NCBI RefSeq assembly: GCF_030272615.1
Contig: NC_081411.1
Location: 213,151,744 to 213,211,743, forward strand
Direction: 5' to 3'
DNA: 60,000 nt
DNA from: Cryptomeria japonica
Taxonomy: Eukaryota > Streptophyta > Pinopsida > Cupressales > Cupressaceae
The notes beneath the pieces are model-generated. The model was not told where the DNA came from. It saw only the letters and a list, made by a program, of their open reading frames with translations, and ran no database searches. Below, one piece after another: positions 47,319-58,264 of the stretch. Both the position numbers and the translations under genes were made by a program. How positions within the stretch are numbered: the first letter of the stretch is position 1; every line of letters starts with the position of its first letter.

Positions 47319-47328
47319 TATAAAATAG
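47319..47328 (+). promoter_or_regulatory. TATA box of the antisense PMD gene
   Basis: TATAAAATAG lies 97 bp upstream of the ATG at 47416, on the plus strand, opposite to the retroelement. Spacing and sequence suit a plant core promoter. Confidence 0.55.
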
Positions 47329-47590
47329 ACCACGAGGGGAAAACATCCTCATTGTCATCCACACATCCACGAGATCAGAGTGTAGAGTGAGATAGAGTAG
47401 TAGTAGTCAGCAACGATGGCAATGGTTCACAGATTCAATCGCGTTCGTCAATTTTAGAGGCCAGCAGAGGCAGGAGAGCCGGTAAGTACCACAAAACCTC
47501 CTTGTACTTTGTTGCATTTATTGTTGTCATTAATGCATGCTAGATAGGGTAATAAACACACTCTAGGATAGGGTCCAAAAAATGTCAAAA

Positions 47591-47870
47591 ATGTCTAGGC
47601 ACGTCTGCGTTGGTGCCAGGCGTGTCTGTGTTGGTGCCAGGCACATCTATGTTAGGAAAAACATCTGTGCAGAATGCGGTCACGTCTGTGTCATTCAGGC
47701 ACGTCTATGAAATTCAAGCATGTCTGTGGAAGGTAGACACGTCTGTGTAGAGAATAGGCACGTCTATGTTTTTCAGGCGCATCTGTGCTAGGCAGGCACG
47801 TTTATGCAGTCTCTAAGCGCGTTTATGTCATGAAAGCGCGTTTGTGTCAAAAATGTGCATTTGTGTCTTT
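47591..47870. repeat. 19-21 bp minisatellite in the PMD intron
   Basis: About 14 diverged units built on GCACGTCTGTGTT (variants GCGCGTTTATGTC, GCATGTCTGTGG), spaced 19-21 bp. They lie inside the 832-bp intron. The G[TC][GA]C anchor and near-20-bp pitch recall the 21-bp array at 2588. Confidence 0.85.
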
Positions 47871-48290
47871 TAGGTCAAATTGACAGTTTTGTGATGAACA
47901 TACGCTGTCGATTGGATAAGCTGCTGAGAGGAGACACTCAAGCAGGTCCTCTAGGGAAGACTAGGATAGCAAATAGGGCTAGTATTGACAATTCTGTGAT
48001 AGAACATACGTTGCCAATTAGGAAACTACTCAAGAGGATTCACTCAAGAAGACGCCCTAGGATAGGATAAATCAAGGCACTTTGTGATGAACAGGGAGTA
48101 CCAATAGAAGCAACACTTTGTGATGAAAAGGGAGTGCAAACACATAGTACTTTGTGATGAACAGGGAGTACCACTAGGATAAAAATCAACACTTTGTGAT
48201 GAACAGTGAGTGTCACTAGGATAGAGCATCATATGTATGGAGATAAAAAGTAGCATTTTGTGATGAACAGTGAATGCCACTATGACTGAC
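47871..48290. repeat. two further tandem repeats in the PMD intron
   Basis: First come two copies of a roughly 107-bp unit (TTTTGTGATGAACATACG... near 47886, TTCTGTGATAGAACATACG near 47991). Then come five copies of a 35-65 bp unit starting ACTTTGTGATGAACAG[GT]GAGT (about 48080, 48115, 48150, 48191, 48250). Both contain TTGTGATGAACA, so they may share an origin. Confidence 0.8.
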
Positions 48291-50289
48291 ATGATTGATT
48301 TGATTGACTGCAGGAGTATCTGCCTATGCTAGAGTCACGGGAGAGATTACCATTGACTCAGAGGTTGTGACCTGAGTTGACATTCGAGGACAAAGCTGCC
48401 ATTGAGGCTATGAGATTGAGACATATTCTGTATGTGCTTGACTTTTGGGCGAACATGGGTTTGCTGACTGCATTGGCTGAGAGATGGCAATCTGAGACTT
48501 GCACATTCCACTTGCCGATGGGGGAGATGACAGTCACCCTAGAGGATGTATACAATATTCTACGGGTACCAATCGATGGGGAGCTGATTCCTTACAATCA
48601 AGACGGAGACAGGGATGCCCTGAGATGAGTGTTCCAGGACCCAAGACTGGAGATGAGGGTAGGATATGTGGCTTGGGACATCATGGCAGTGATAGGGTTA
48701 GTGCTACCAGTGGTACTGGGAGGAGTGATTAGTGGGTTCTTGTGTTTGGACAGAGTGACACGAGGGTTGGCTATGGGCTGGGGAGGTGCACTAGAGACAC
48801 TAGTTACTCAGCACACCAGATATGCTTGGGGACCGTGTGTGCTGGCACACGTATATTATGAGCTTCATCAGTTTGTTTACCATGGATCCGTGGGATTGGG
48901 CTGCGGAGTCACATTGTTGCAGGTGTGGGCATATGAGCATCTATCGGTGACACGACCAATACATTTTAGGGGCAAAGGTCACAGACACAGTTTCATGCAT
49001 TTGTATGATATGATTACCTCATAGCCATGGATTGGTAGGTTGGAGTACTGGCGGCATGTTATTGATGAGATTGATATGGTGATATGGAGGCCATACCTAG
49101 GATGTGAGTAGTGGGAGGATGATGCAGTAGAGCTACCCTACACTTTTCAGAGTAGGTATCTGATTGGGCAGACACCCTATGTACTGGAGAGGCAACTAGT
49201 TGACAGGGTGGGCAGGTAGTTTGGTAGGATTTAGTGGATGCCACGGGGTTCAGGCATGTACGCGCAGATGGTCAGGGATCAGGCACACTTTGGGCCATTG
49301 CTATCATATGATCAGGCTATTACACAGCTAGTGGAGATGATACCCTTACCCTGGGATATGTGGCTAGAGATCGAGGATGCCGGCATGGATGCAGAGTACA
49401 CAGCGTATTGGGCTGAGCATCCATTCCCACATCTAACAGATCTAGGAGAGCCGCTAGATGGAGATGGTGGTGGGGATGGTGATGGGGATGGTGATGATGA
49501 TGGAGATGATGGGGGTAGAGGCCGATGAAGGAGGAGGGGTGCAGTTGGAGAGAGGAGGGTGGCACCATGGAGGGAGGGTGGAGAGGATAGACAGGCTTAG
49601 ATCATGAGGGGTCACGGTGGATTTCCGCTATAGGTGCCAGTAGCACAGGGTCCCAGATAGGTGCAGGGATAGGGATAGAGGTAGCTACAGGTACAACCAC
49701 TGGTATAGGCACAGGCACAAGAAGATGCACCCATATAGGGGGAGCCACAGGCAGAGCCATAGGGGGAGGCACAAGGGGCTGAGGCGGAGGAGGATGAGTT
49801 GGTTGAGCTGAGGGAGATCTACCAGGGATAGGCAGATGAGATCCAGGAGTTGGAGAGGGAGAGGGATAGACTCAGGAAGTGGCTCAGAGATACTGAGCAG
49901 GAGCAGGACCAGGCCATTTAGTGCTACATAGAGGTTGAGATAGCATTGAGGGCTGGGAGGTAGGCGGCAGAGGACACAGGGGCTGGATATGCCTATGTGC
50001 TATGGGCAGGAGAGGAGATAGGCTACTGGCGGGATCTATATTATGGTGTAGTGCCCCTAGATTAGTGGGCGAGGAGCTTTCATAGACCATCACGAACAGT
50101 GACAGCTACAGAAGGGAGCCAAAGGAGACAAGCATCTAGCGGTGGGGTTATGGGTCCTCCACCACCACCAGATAGAGGGGACAGGAGAGATGATCCTGAG
50201 GTAGGTCTTTCTAGGGCTCAGATTTCATTGAGGTCAGGTGGCTCTGAGGGAGGGAGTTCATCATAGCCGTAGAGGGCTCCCTATGTATC

Positions 50290-51927
50290 AGTATTGTACC
50301 ATTTTGTATTATGATGTAGACACCTTCGGGTGATTTTGTAGCCATATGATTTTGACATCATTGTATCATGACACTTATGATTATATATATATATGAGATG
50401 ATTCATCTTTGTGGCAACTATATGCATGTGTACCTATGTGATTCTTCTATATGTCTTATGATGTATGTTTCTATGTGATGAGATGTTTCATGATGTATGT
50501 TTCTATGTGATGGTTATGATATGGATGCAAATATGTACATAATGAAATGCAATATTTTTGTTCTTTTATGTTTTTAATATGTTATGCATGCACTTGTGAA
50601 TGTATGAAATGCAGATGAATATGATAATATAGATAACTATGATGAAAATGTAAGATGTGCTAACATGTGTTGTGTGCAGGATGTGATGCCATTGTGATAT
50701 CTATATATATGTATGAGATTCTTATATGTGGTAATGTAGGTGAAACTACATGAGATACAAATGTTTTTGGTGTGTCATTATACTCAGTCATGTGATAGCG
50801 GGCTACATGGAGTCAGGAAGGATGATGGAAGTTAATCAAGAAAGGGGGATGGAAGATAGAAGATATGAAAGTGAAAGAGATTCTTGTGCATTATCATCAT
50901 TGAGCTTTATTATGGCAAGATAGGTTATGACAATTGAGGCATATGTTCAACCTAAAAAGTCATTGTACCCATTTGCATGGAGATAAGGCAGTCACAAACA
51001 AGGAATACCCTAGTTCACACTAGACTCATAGTGTCCTCATATCCTTGGACAAGTCATAGCATTACTAAGAGACAATCCACAGACATCAAAGAAAAAATAG
51101 GTGACGATACCCCATCCTCGCCTTTCTAGTCAAAGACACCAACATCCACTGTAGTCCTCAAGGTTAGTGTCTCTTGTCACTTGTATAAGTCTTATTTGAT
51201 TGTGGTCACAATGTTTACTTTCACAAAAAGGATAGATAGCACTGAACCATATGTTGTCTGAGTCTATCGAAAGATTTGATTTGTTGAAGCCCATTGTTGC
51301 TGCTATGTCTCATCTGAAACTGACTGAATCCATGAAACTGATACTTTATTGTGGAGAAGATTGAACTTTATTGTGGCTTGGTGATGCAAATGCTGCTTTA
51401 TTGCGGATTGTGCGTGGATAGACTGAAGAAAAGTGGAAGAAACTATACTCCTCAAATCATGTGATGTTCTCAGTTCCACACCCATCACTAGACATAGGAT
51501 TTGTTTTAGCCACAGATAGGAGCTGATTTATTATGAATGGAAAGGGATGAAAATGAAGGTTATTATGAATGGCGAACCAATCTTGGGTAGATCAATAACA
51601 AGCCATGATGGGAATGGGTAAGTTTATTATGAATGAATAGGCCATGATTGTGTGCAAAGTGAGAGGATGAAATTGAATCCTGAAGGAGGGAGGAGCAATG
51701 TCTCTACACATGGCGCCGGTGACCTAGTTTTCACCATGGTACTTGCCCAGGGCGCCATCGAAGTGTTTTTCACTATTGGACAGAATTATTTCTCTTTACT
51801 TTTTTTTTTATTTTTCAATGTTTTTTTGTGTCACAAGGTGCATGTTTGCCAGGTTTTCACCAAATAATGATTTTTTGTTTTATGATTTTTTTTTTTTTGT
51901 ATTTTTGAATTAGGATATTTCGAAGAG
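50290..51927. other. non-coding interior of gypsy D
   Basis: No sustained frame between the end of the PMD gene and the integrase end. A ATGTATGTTTCTATGTGATG repeat lies at 50460-50515. An inverted pair ATGGCGCC / GGCGCCAT (about 51711 and 51751) could form a stem. This region would be the 3' untranslated part of the retroelement on the minus strand. Confidence 0.5.
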
Positions 51928-52924
51928 CTATGTGTAAAATTGGCAAAGGTGCATGTTGTTGATAGGATACTCTAAAGGTTTACCCTCTGTGGTTGAGAGC
52001 TGATATGCACCAGATCCATATGCTGCTATAATGATGTAAGGACCAAGCCAGTTTGGTTCGAACTTGCCCTTCTTCTCTCTGTCTTGCTGATTTTTGGGGT
52101 TTTCTCTGAGAACCAAATCACCTACCTCAAATGTGTGAGGCTTGAATTTATGATTGTAGCTATGACTCATTCATTGTTGATAAGCTTTGAGATGATTAAA
52201 AGCAGTTTGTCTTTGTTCATCCAATAGTTCAATTTCTTGTAAGCGAGAGACCCTGTAGTCTTCATCACTGATAATGTGTCGTAAAGAGACTTGTAAAGAG
52301 GGCAACTCGACCTCAATAGGCAAGATAGCTTCAGTTTCATAGACAAGTGAATAGGGTGTAGCTCCTATAGGTGTGCAGACACTTGTGCAGTAGGCCCAAA
52401 GTGCGGGATTAAGCTGGATATGCCAATTACAGCCAGCGTCGTCGACTGTCTTTTTTAAGATTTTAAGGATTGTTTTATTAGATGCCTCAGCTTGACCATT
52501 ACCTTGAGGGTAATAAGGTGTGGAGAAATGATGGGAAATATGGAAGCGATCACAGAGTTCACAAACATTCGGATTTTTGAAGGGATGCCCATTATCGGTA
52601 ATAATGGAAACAAGAATACCATATCAACAAATGATATAGTTGAGAATGAATGTAGCAATTTGTTTTCTAGTGACTTGCATAAGAGGCACGGCTTCAATCC
52701 ATTTTGTGAAATACTTAGTGGTAGTGATAATGAATTTATGACCATTGGAGGATGGAGGGTGAATCTTGCCTATGAGATCGAGTCCCCACTGACAAAAGGG
52801 CCAAGGAGTCGCAATTGGTTGAAGTTCTTGTGCTGGCGCATGGATGAGGTCTCCATGAAGTTGACATTGCTTACATTTTTTGACAAACTGATATGAGTCT
52901 TTTTCCATACTGGGCCAGTAATAT
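51928..52924 (-). pseudogene. Ty3/gypsy integrase, 5'-truncated
   Basis: Minus strand. The frame begins abruptly as TKYYWPSMEKDSYQFVKKCK after the PBS, so the N-terminal part of the zinc-binding domain is missing and only the C-x2-C half (CKQC) remains. All three catalytic residues are present: D in QWGLDLIGKI (about 52775), D in SIITDNGHPF (about 52597) and E in PQGNGQAEASNK (about 52480). The C-terminal part includes FEVGDLVLRENPKNQ and KFEPNWLGPYII, a GPY/F-type module, and ends at a stop at 51928. Only two in-frame stops occur, both TGA at positions where the family usually has Arg (about 52636 and 52171), as expected from CGA decay. No gag, PR or RT precedes it. Strand transfer is the family role; this copy is not functional. 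Confidence 0.9.
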
Positions 52925-52930
52925 TTAGTC

Positions 52931-52948
52931 CCACCGGGTGTGCCAAAA
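52931..52948 (-). other. primer-binding site of gypsy D
   Basis: Minus-strand TGGCACACCCGGTGGGAC, separated from the LTR end (ATAAACA) by a few bases. Integrase codons start within about 10 bases of it, marking the internal deletion junction. The matching tRNA was not determined. Confidence 0.75.
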
Positions 52949-53715
52949 TGTTTATGGTGAAAATGGATACAACAATAATAATATTGAAAAACTAAATAGA
53001 TTCAACCACAAAACCCTAGCCTAACAACAGCAAAGATCCACCATAACATATGAAGATTACTTAAGATAATGCAAATCAAATGAAATCACAAAGATTATAC
53101 CATCACGTGTCCAATAGGGTTTGGATCTCCATTCTTCCTATCTCCATTGATCTTGCTTGATATATTTGCTCTCAAATTTTGTGTGTGCACAAGAGCTCAA
53201 CAAAGAATGGAATGTGGTTGCAAGTAGGATCTCATATGCCAAGTAGTCAGTTGATCAAGTAGTTAGGGTTTGATAATGAAGGAAGCATCTCCTTATATAG
53301 AAGACACAATATGAAATGGAGGGATAAGATTGAGAGGTGTAAAAGGAGGTTGGCTATGATTAGAGGGTAGGTAAAGAAAATAATAAAATAATGAAAGGGT
53401 AGTTAGTGTAGGAATTAAGAGATGAATGACATGTGTCATGGGTAGAAAAGGCTAATGAATTAATTAAATAAATAAAGATTTATTTAATTAATAGAAGAAG
53501 TAGGAATAATTAAATAAATAAGATATTTATTTAATTTAAGAAAAGGATAATTTAAATAAATAAATGTATTTATTTAAATGAGAAATAAGGGTAGAAGAGG
53601 ATAAATGAATTAATTAAATAAATAAAGATTTATTTAATTAATAGAAGAATTAGGCTTAGATAATTAAATAAATAAATATTTACTTAATTAGACATGACAA
53701 TTTTAGGTGTCTACA
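52949..53715 (-). repeat. 5' LTR of gypsy D
   Basis: 767 bp, TG...CA on the minus strand, about 98.5% identical by eye to 46253-47020. The differences are nearly all C/T or G/A. Confidence 0.95.
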
Positions 53716-53757
53716 AATACTAGTTCACCCCCCTCTTAGTATTAACTGGATCCTCTA
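53716..53757 (+). repeat. 5' LTR of copia B, last piece
   Basis: Begins with the duplicated AATAC and continues TAGTTCACCCCCCTCTTAG, the usual copia LTR tail, ending near GGATCCTCTA just before the PBS. Confidence 0.6.
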
Positions 53758-53766
53758 AATAAAAAT

Positions 53767-53784
53767 TGGTATCAAAGCATTAGG
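53767..53784 (+). other. primer-binding site of copia B
   Basis: TGGTATCAAAGCATTAGG matches the initiator-Met PBS of plant copia elements (TGGTATCAGAGC) with one change in the core. Confidence 0.85.
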
Positions 53785-53834
53785 TCCTCTGTGTGTAGGA
53801 AGCTTAACAACTTAAGGAAAGAATCTAGAAGAAA

Positions 53835-56800
53835 ATGATGAAGGGGGGTCCAAAATTTACTAAGGACAACTACACAATATGGAAAGACAAAATGAAAATT
53901 TACATCAAAGGTATGAGTTCTTAGTTTTGGAAACATGTTACAACTAAATATGTACCCCATACCAGTCCTCTAACTCCAGATCAACTTAAGGAGCAACAGG
54001 AAAACAATCAAGCACTGGAAGCCATTGTAAGTCCATTATCTGAAACTGAATACACTGATGTAAATGGATTAGAAACTACATTTTAAGTTTGGGAGAAATT
54101 AGAACTAATCTATGGTGTTGATAAACATATTCAAAAATCTAAGGGAGAGAGTCTTAGAGGTAAATTTAATGATATGAGAATGATAGAAGGTGAAAATATA
54201 GCTCAGTATGGACAAAGGATCAAAGAGGTTGTTGGTGGTATTAAAAGTGCTGGAGAAAAGATTGAAGATGACAACATTGTAAGTAAGATACTTAGAACTC
54301 TTTTATCTGCCTATGTAATCAAAGTTTCTTCTATTCAAGAGTTAAGGTCAGCGAGTAGTGATAAGGTCACTGTTGATTCACTTATTGGTAAATTGGCTAC
54401 ATTTGAATTGAATAGTTTTGATAATAGTGTTTCTAAGTCACCTGAATTAGCTTTTAAGGCATTTGTAACCATTACACCTGTGAGAAAAGGAAAAAATGTA
54501 TGTCACAGTTATGATTGCAAATCAAGTCATGCTGGTAGCAGGGTAGATGTGGATGATGAAGACAACTTGATGGAGTTTGAAGCTATTTTGGCTAAGAGAC
54601 TTCTGAGAGGCACTGGTAAATATAAAGGTAAACTACCTCTTAAGTGTTTGTCTTGCAATAAGGTTGGACGTATAGATGCAAACCATCCTAACAATGATAG
54701 AAAGGAGAATTTTAGGAAATATGAAGGAAAAGGGAAGAAACAATGCTATGTTTTAGTTAATGAAGGAGTGACTGATGATGAATCTAAAGATGATGACAAT
54801 GATGAGATTGTCTTTGTTGCTGTAAAAGAAGATTTATCCGATGAAAAGGCTTTGGTATCTCAGTTTGACTCTAGTGATGAATGGATAATTGATAGTGGTT
54901 GTTGACACCACATGATCGATGATAAAAGAAAATTTATATCTCTTGAAGAATTTGATTGCAGTGTGGTAAGATTTGGTAACAACTCACCCTATATGGTTAA
55001 AGGTAAAGGATCTATCTCTCTGAATGGTAAAAGTAATACAAATGATATTTATTGGGTAGATGGCTTAAAACATAACTTATTGAGTGTTGGACAATTGAAT
55101 GACAAAGGATATCATCTTGAATTTAAGAGTGGAGTGTGCAGGATCATGGGATGCAAAGGAGATTTGATTGCTACTGGAAAACAAACCAGAGGTAATCTAT
55201 TTCATCTGAATGCTAATGTGAATAGTTCCTTGGTGGCTAGAATTGAGGATAGCTAGTTATGGCACAAAAGGTTTTGTCATGTGAACTTTGATAACTTGAT
55301 AAGGGTCAAAAAATCTAGTATGGTCAGAGGTATGTCGCAACTTGTGAAACCAGACAATGTGTTATGTAAAGAATGTCAGATGGGTAAGATGACTTCTACA
55401 TCTTTTAATAAAAAAACATTTTCTTCTGAGAATATTCTTGATTTAGTGCATACTGACTTATGTGGTCATATGAGGACTAGGAGATTTTATGGTGATAAGT
55501 ATTTTATGATTTTTATTGATGATTTTTCAAGGATGATGCAGGTCACTTTTCTAAAAGAAAAGTTTGAAGCTTTTAGTAAATTTAAGGCTGTTAAAGCCTT
55601 AGTAGAAAAGGAAACTGAGAAGAGTTTGAAATGTCTGAGATTTGACTGGGGTGGTGAATTCACTTTTGATGAGTTTGCGAAGTATTGTGATGAGCATGGA
55701 ATAACAAGGCAAATGTTTGCACCTAGGACTCCACAAAAAAATAGAATTACTGCGAGAATAAATAGGACAATTGTTGAAGCATCTAGGACTATGTTGATAC
55801 AAGGAGATGTACCAAAGATGTTTTGGAGAGAAGCAGTTAGCACTGTTGTTTAAACTTTGAACCGAGTTCTTATGAAGAAAGGTAATAATAAAACACCTTA
55901 TGTGCTTTGGTATGAAAAAAATCCTAATGTCAGTTACTTTAAAGTTTTTGGGAGTAGATGTTTTATTAAAAGAGATTATTTTAATGGCAAATTTGATGCA
56001 AAGAGTGATAAAGGAACATTTCTTGGCTATTCCACCAAGAGAAAAGATTTTAAGTGTTACAATATTAGGACAAATAAGATAGTTGAGAGTGTGAATGTCG
56101 AGGTTGATGAATTGTTTGAAAAACCTAATGAGATCAATAGATCTGATCCTGTAGATGATGAAGAAAAACTAGTGTTTATTGAATCAAAAGTGCAAAAAAA
56201 TGATGAACAAAAAAATGCAAAAATAGGTTCTCAACCAGTAGATAAAGAAGAAGATAATGAACATGAAGAAGAAGTCACTACACCAGAACTAGTAATCCTA
56301 AGATATGTAAGGTTAAATCATTCAGAAGACTAAATTATAAGTGACAAGAATGCTGGCGTGCTAACTACAAGAAAAATCAAAGAAAATTCATGTCTGATTT
56401 AAACTGTTGAACCAAAGACAGATAGAGAAGCATTGAAAGATGATGACTGAATTAATGCAATGAATGAAGAACTGGATCAGATTGAGGAAAAAAATACATG
56501 GTCTCTTATTCCTAGATTGGAAGACAAAAATGTGATTGGTACAAAGTGGGTCTTTAGAAACAAGTTAAATGAAGATGGTGAGGTTGTGAGAAATAAGGCA
56601 AGACTTGTATGCAAAGGGTATGCACAAGAAGAAGGAAAATACTATGGTGAAACCTTTGCACTAGTGGAAAGACTTGAAGGTGTTAGAATGTTACTTGCCT
56701 TTGCAACCTTTAAATGTTTTAAGGTCTATCAAATGGATGTTAAAGCAACTTTCTTGAATGGTATTCTTGAAGAAGAAGTGTATAAGAACAATTGGATGGG

Positions 56801-57942
56801 TTTGATTTGATAGAGGATAAAGATATGGTATACAGGTTACACAAGGCATTATTTGGATTGAAACAAGCACCGAGAGAATGGTATGAGAGACTGCATGCAC
56901 CTTTGATTAAGATATGATTCTAGCGAACCAATAAGGACAATAATATCTATTTAAAGACTGGAGGAGACAAAATATTAATTGTAGAAGTTTTTGTTGATGA
57001 CATAATATTTGGTGGAGATGATGATTTGTGTATGGCTTTTGATGATGAAATGAAGAAAGAGTTTGAGATGTCTCTGATCAGTGAGATAAAGTTTTTCAAT
57101 GGTTTACAGGTCCAAAAGCTAGAAGGAGAAATTTTTATCTATCAAACTAAGTATGTGAAAGAAGTTTTGAAGACTTTTGGGATGGAAGACTGCAAACCGG
57201 TTGGTACTCCAATGGTGATAGGTTGTAAATTATCAAAAGAGGATGATTCACCCTCTGTATATGAGAAATAATATAGGTCTATGATTGGAAAATTGCATCA
57301 TGTTGTTCACTATAGACTAGATATTGCACATGTTGTTGGTTTAGTTGCTAGATTTCAAAAGAGTCCCAAGGAGAAACAAATGGTAGCAATAAAAAGGATA
57401 TTAAAGTATCTAAAAGGAACATTTGATTATGGTTTATGGTATCCTTATAGAGGTAACTTTTCTTTGAAATTTTTCATAGATGTAGACTGGGCTAGAAATG
57501 TTGATGATTAGAAAAGCATGACTGGTGGATATTTTCTTCTTGGAGATACACTGGTATCTTGGACTAGTAAAAAGAAAACTTGTGTATCACAATCAACAGC
57601 AAAAGTAGAATATGTGGTTGCATCTATGAATTGTACACAGGCTATTTGGATGAGAAATGTTTTGAAGGTTTTAAGTAGAACATGACTGAACCGGTGATTA
57701 TTTATTGTGACAACACCAATGCTATAAATATTTCCAAAAATCCGGTGTTACATGCAAGGAATAAACATATTGAGTTAAAATATCACTTTCTGAGGGAGAG
57801 AGTACATGAGAAGCAAGTGAGAATGGAACATGTGTCTAGCAAAGAGAAATTAGTAGATATATTCACTAAACCTTTGCCTAAGGTGACCTTTGAATATCTC
57901 AGAGGAAAATTAGGGATTAGACCACTACACAAGATCAATTAA
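53835..57942 (+). pseudogene. Ty1/copia gag-pol polyprotein (element B), full length but decayed
   Basis: Gag opens MMKGGPKFTKDNYTIWKDKM, with a UBN2 body (IVSKILRTLLSAYVIKV, LIGKLATFELNSF) and a damaged knuckle (CLSCNKVGRIDANH). Protease: WIIDSGC then a stop, then HHM (54890-54915). Integrase: H-x3-H (HKRFCH) and CKEC, D in VHTDLCG, D in RFDWGGEF, but the third acidic residue is lost, since TPQKNRITARINRT has Ala where copia has Glu. RT: NTWSLIPRLEDKNVIGTKW, VYQMDVKATFLNG, FGLKQAPREW and the active-site VFVDDIIFGG near 57000. RNase H: KVEYVVASMNCTQAIW, YCDNTNAINISKNPVLHARN, HIELKYHFLRE. It ends KLGIRPLHKIN at TAA 57940-57942. At least two frameshifts (about 56780, 57680) and more than ten stops abolish function. 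Confidence 0.95.
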
Positions 57943-58190
57943 GATGCAGGTGATGCATCAATCTAGTAGACTTATTGAATATTTTTCACTATGGATTGAT
58001 GAGATGTGGGTGACTCCTTAGGGGGAGTAGCTAATATGAGGTTAGCAGAGATGATGGAGACAACAACAACATCGATGATGTTATAAGATGCATTTGCACC
58101 TTTGGCATTGTTGTCAAAGGGAGATAAGTAATATAACTGGCAGAAGATCATATAAAGGAGGAGAAGAGAAAGTGAAGTATAATGAGTGTA
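57943..58190 (+). other. 3' untranslated region and remnant 3' LTR of copia B
   Basis: Purine phrases CTTAGGGGGAGTAGC (about 58018) and TTGTTGTCAAAGGGAGATAAG (about 58108) mark the polypurine tract area. After it, ATATAACTGGCAGAAGATC should open the 3' LTR, but only some tens of bases follow before different sequence. Confidence 0.5.
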
Positions 58191-58264
58191 CGTTAGGAAA
58201 TAGGAAATCATCACAAGCATATATAAAAACATTAGTCGTTAGCTCAATCACAAAAACACAAAAT

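Larger units (their letters stand above)
47416..50269 (+). pseudogene. plant mobile domain (MAIN-like) gene carried in antisense by gypsy D
   Basis: Exon 1 (47416-47481, 22 codons) starts MAMVHRFNRVRQF and ends at CCG|GTAAGT. Exon 2 starts at 48314 after GACTGCAG, in the same phase. It encodes the plant mobile domain: LAERWQSETCTFHLPMGEMT then LEDVYNILRVPIDGE, HTRYAWGPCVLAHVYYELHQ, and RVGR*FGRI*WMPRG near 49217-49237. A Gly/Asp run (49460-49510), a Gln-rich low-complexity region (49600-49760) and a Glu/Arg-rich helix (ELERERDRLRKWLRD, 49850) follow, to about 50269. No frameshift is visible. I count about 19 TAG and 3 TGA but no TAA stops, and several TAG sit where Gln is expected. PMD proteins of the MAIN/MAIL1 type act in nuclear gene and TE silencing, and the domain is often TE-borne. 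Confidence 0.8.
46253..53715 (-). mobile_element. Ty3/gypsy retrotransposon D with antisense plant-mobile-domain gene
   Basis: Near-identical LTRs (46253-47020 and 52949-53715) and a perfect 5-bp duplication AATAC (46248-46252, 53716-53720). On the minus strand the order is LTR, PBS, integrase, long non-coding stretch, plant-mobile-domain gene in the opposite orientation, PPT, LTR. The LTRs differ at about 11 positions by eye, nearly all transitions, plus one indel, so this is the youngest element in the nest. Gag, protease, RT and RNase H are absent. It must have moved using proteins of another element. Confidence 0.9.
39600..58190 (+). mobile_element. Ty1/copia retrotransposon B, interrupted by elements A and D
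   Basis: The internal region (PBS 53767, gag-pol 53835-57942) is contiguous, but its 5' LTR is in three pieces: about 39600-39882, 46127-46252 and 53716-53757. The pieces read as one LTR when A (39883-46126) and D (46253-53715) are set aside: the U5-like GTGAAAATCCTGGTGTT is in piece one, TTTGTTGTTAATAC ends piece two, and AATACTAGTTCACCCCCCTC opens piece three. The 3' LTR is short or truncated near 58120-58190, where gypsy element E begins. The left boundary of the 5' LTR is uncertain. Confidence 0.7.

Noticed and set aside
47416-50269. TAG read as glutamine (recoding) in the PMD frame
   Set aside because: Other frames in the window treat TAG as stop or have mixed stops, and no plant nuclear genome is known to recode it. 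C-to-T decay at CAG is simpler.
52455-52896. Frames of 96 (-) and 134 (+) codons overlapping integrase
   Set aside because: They are in other frames or strands of the clear gypsy integrase and show no motif of their own.
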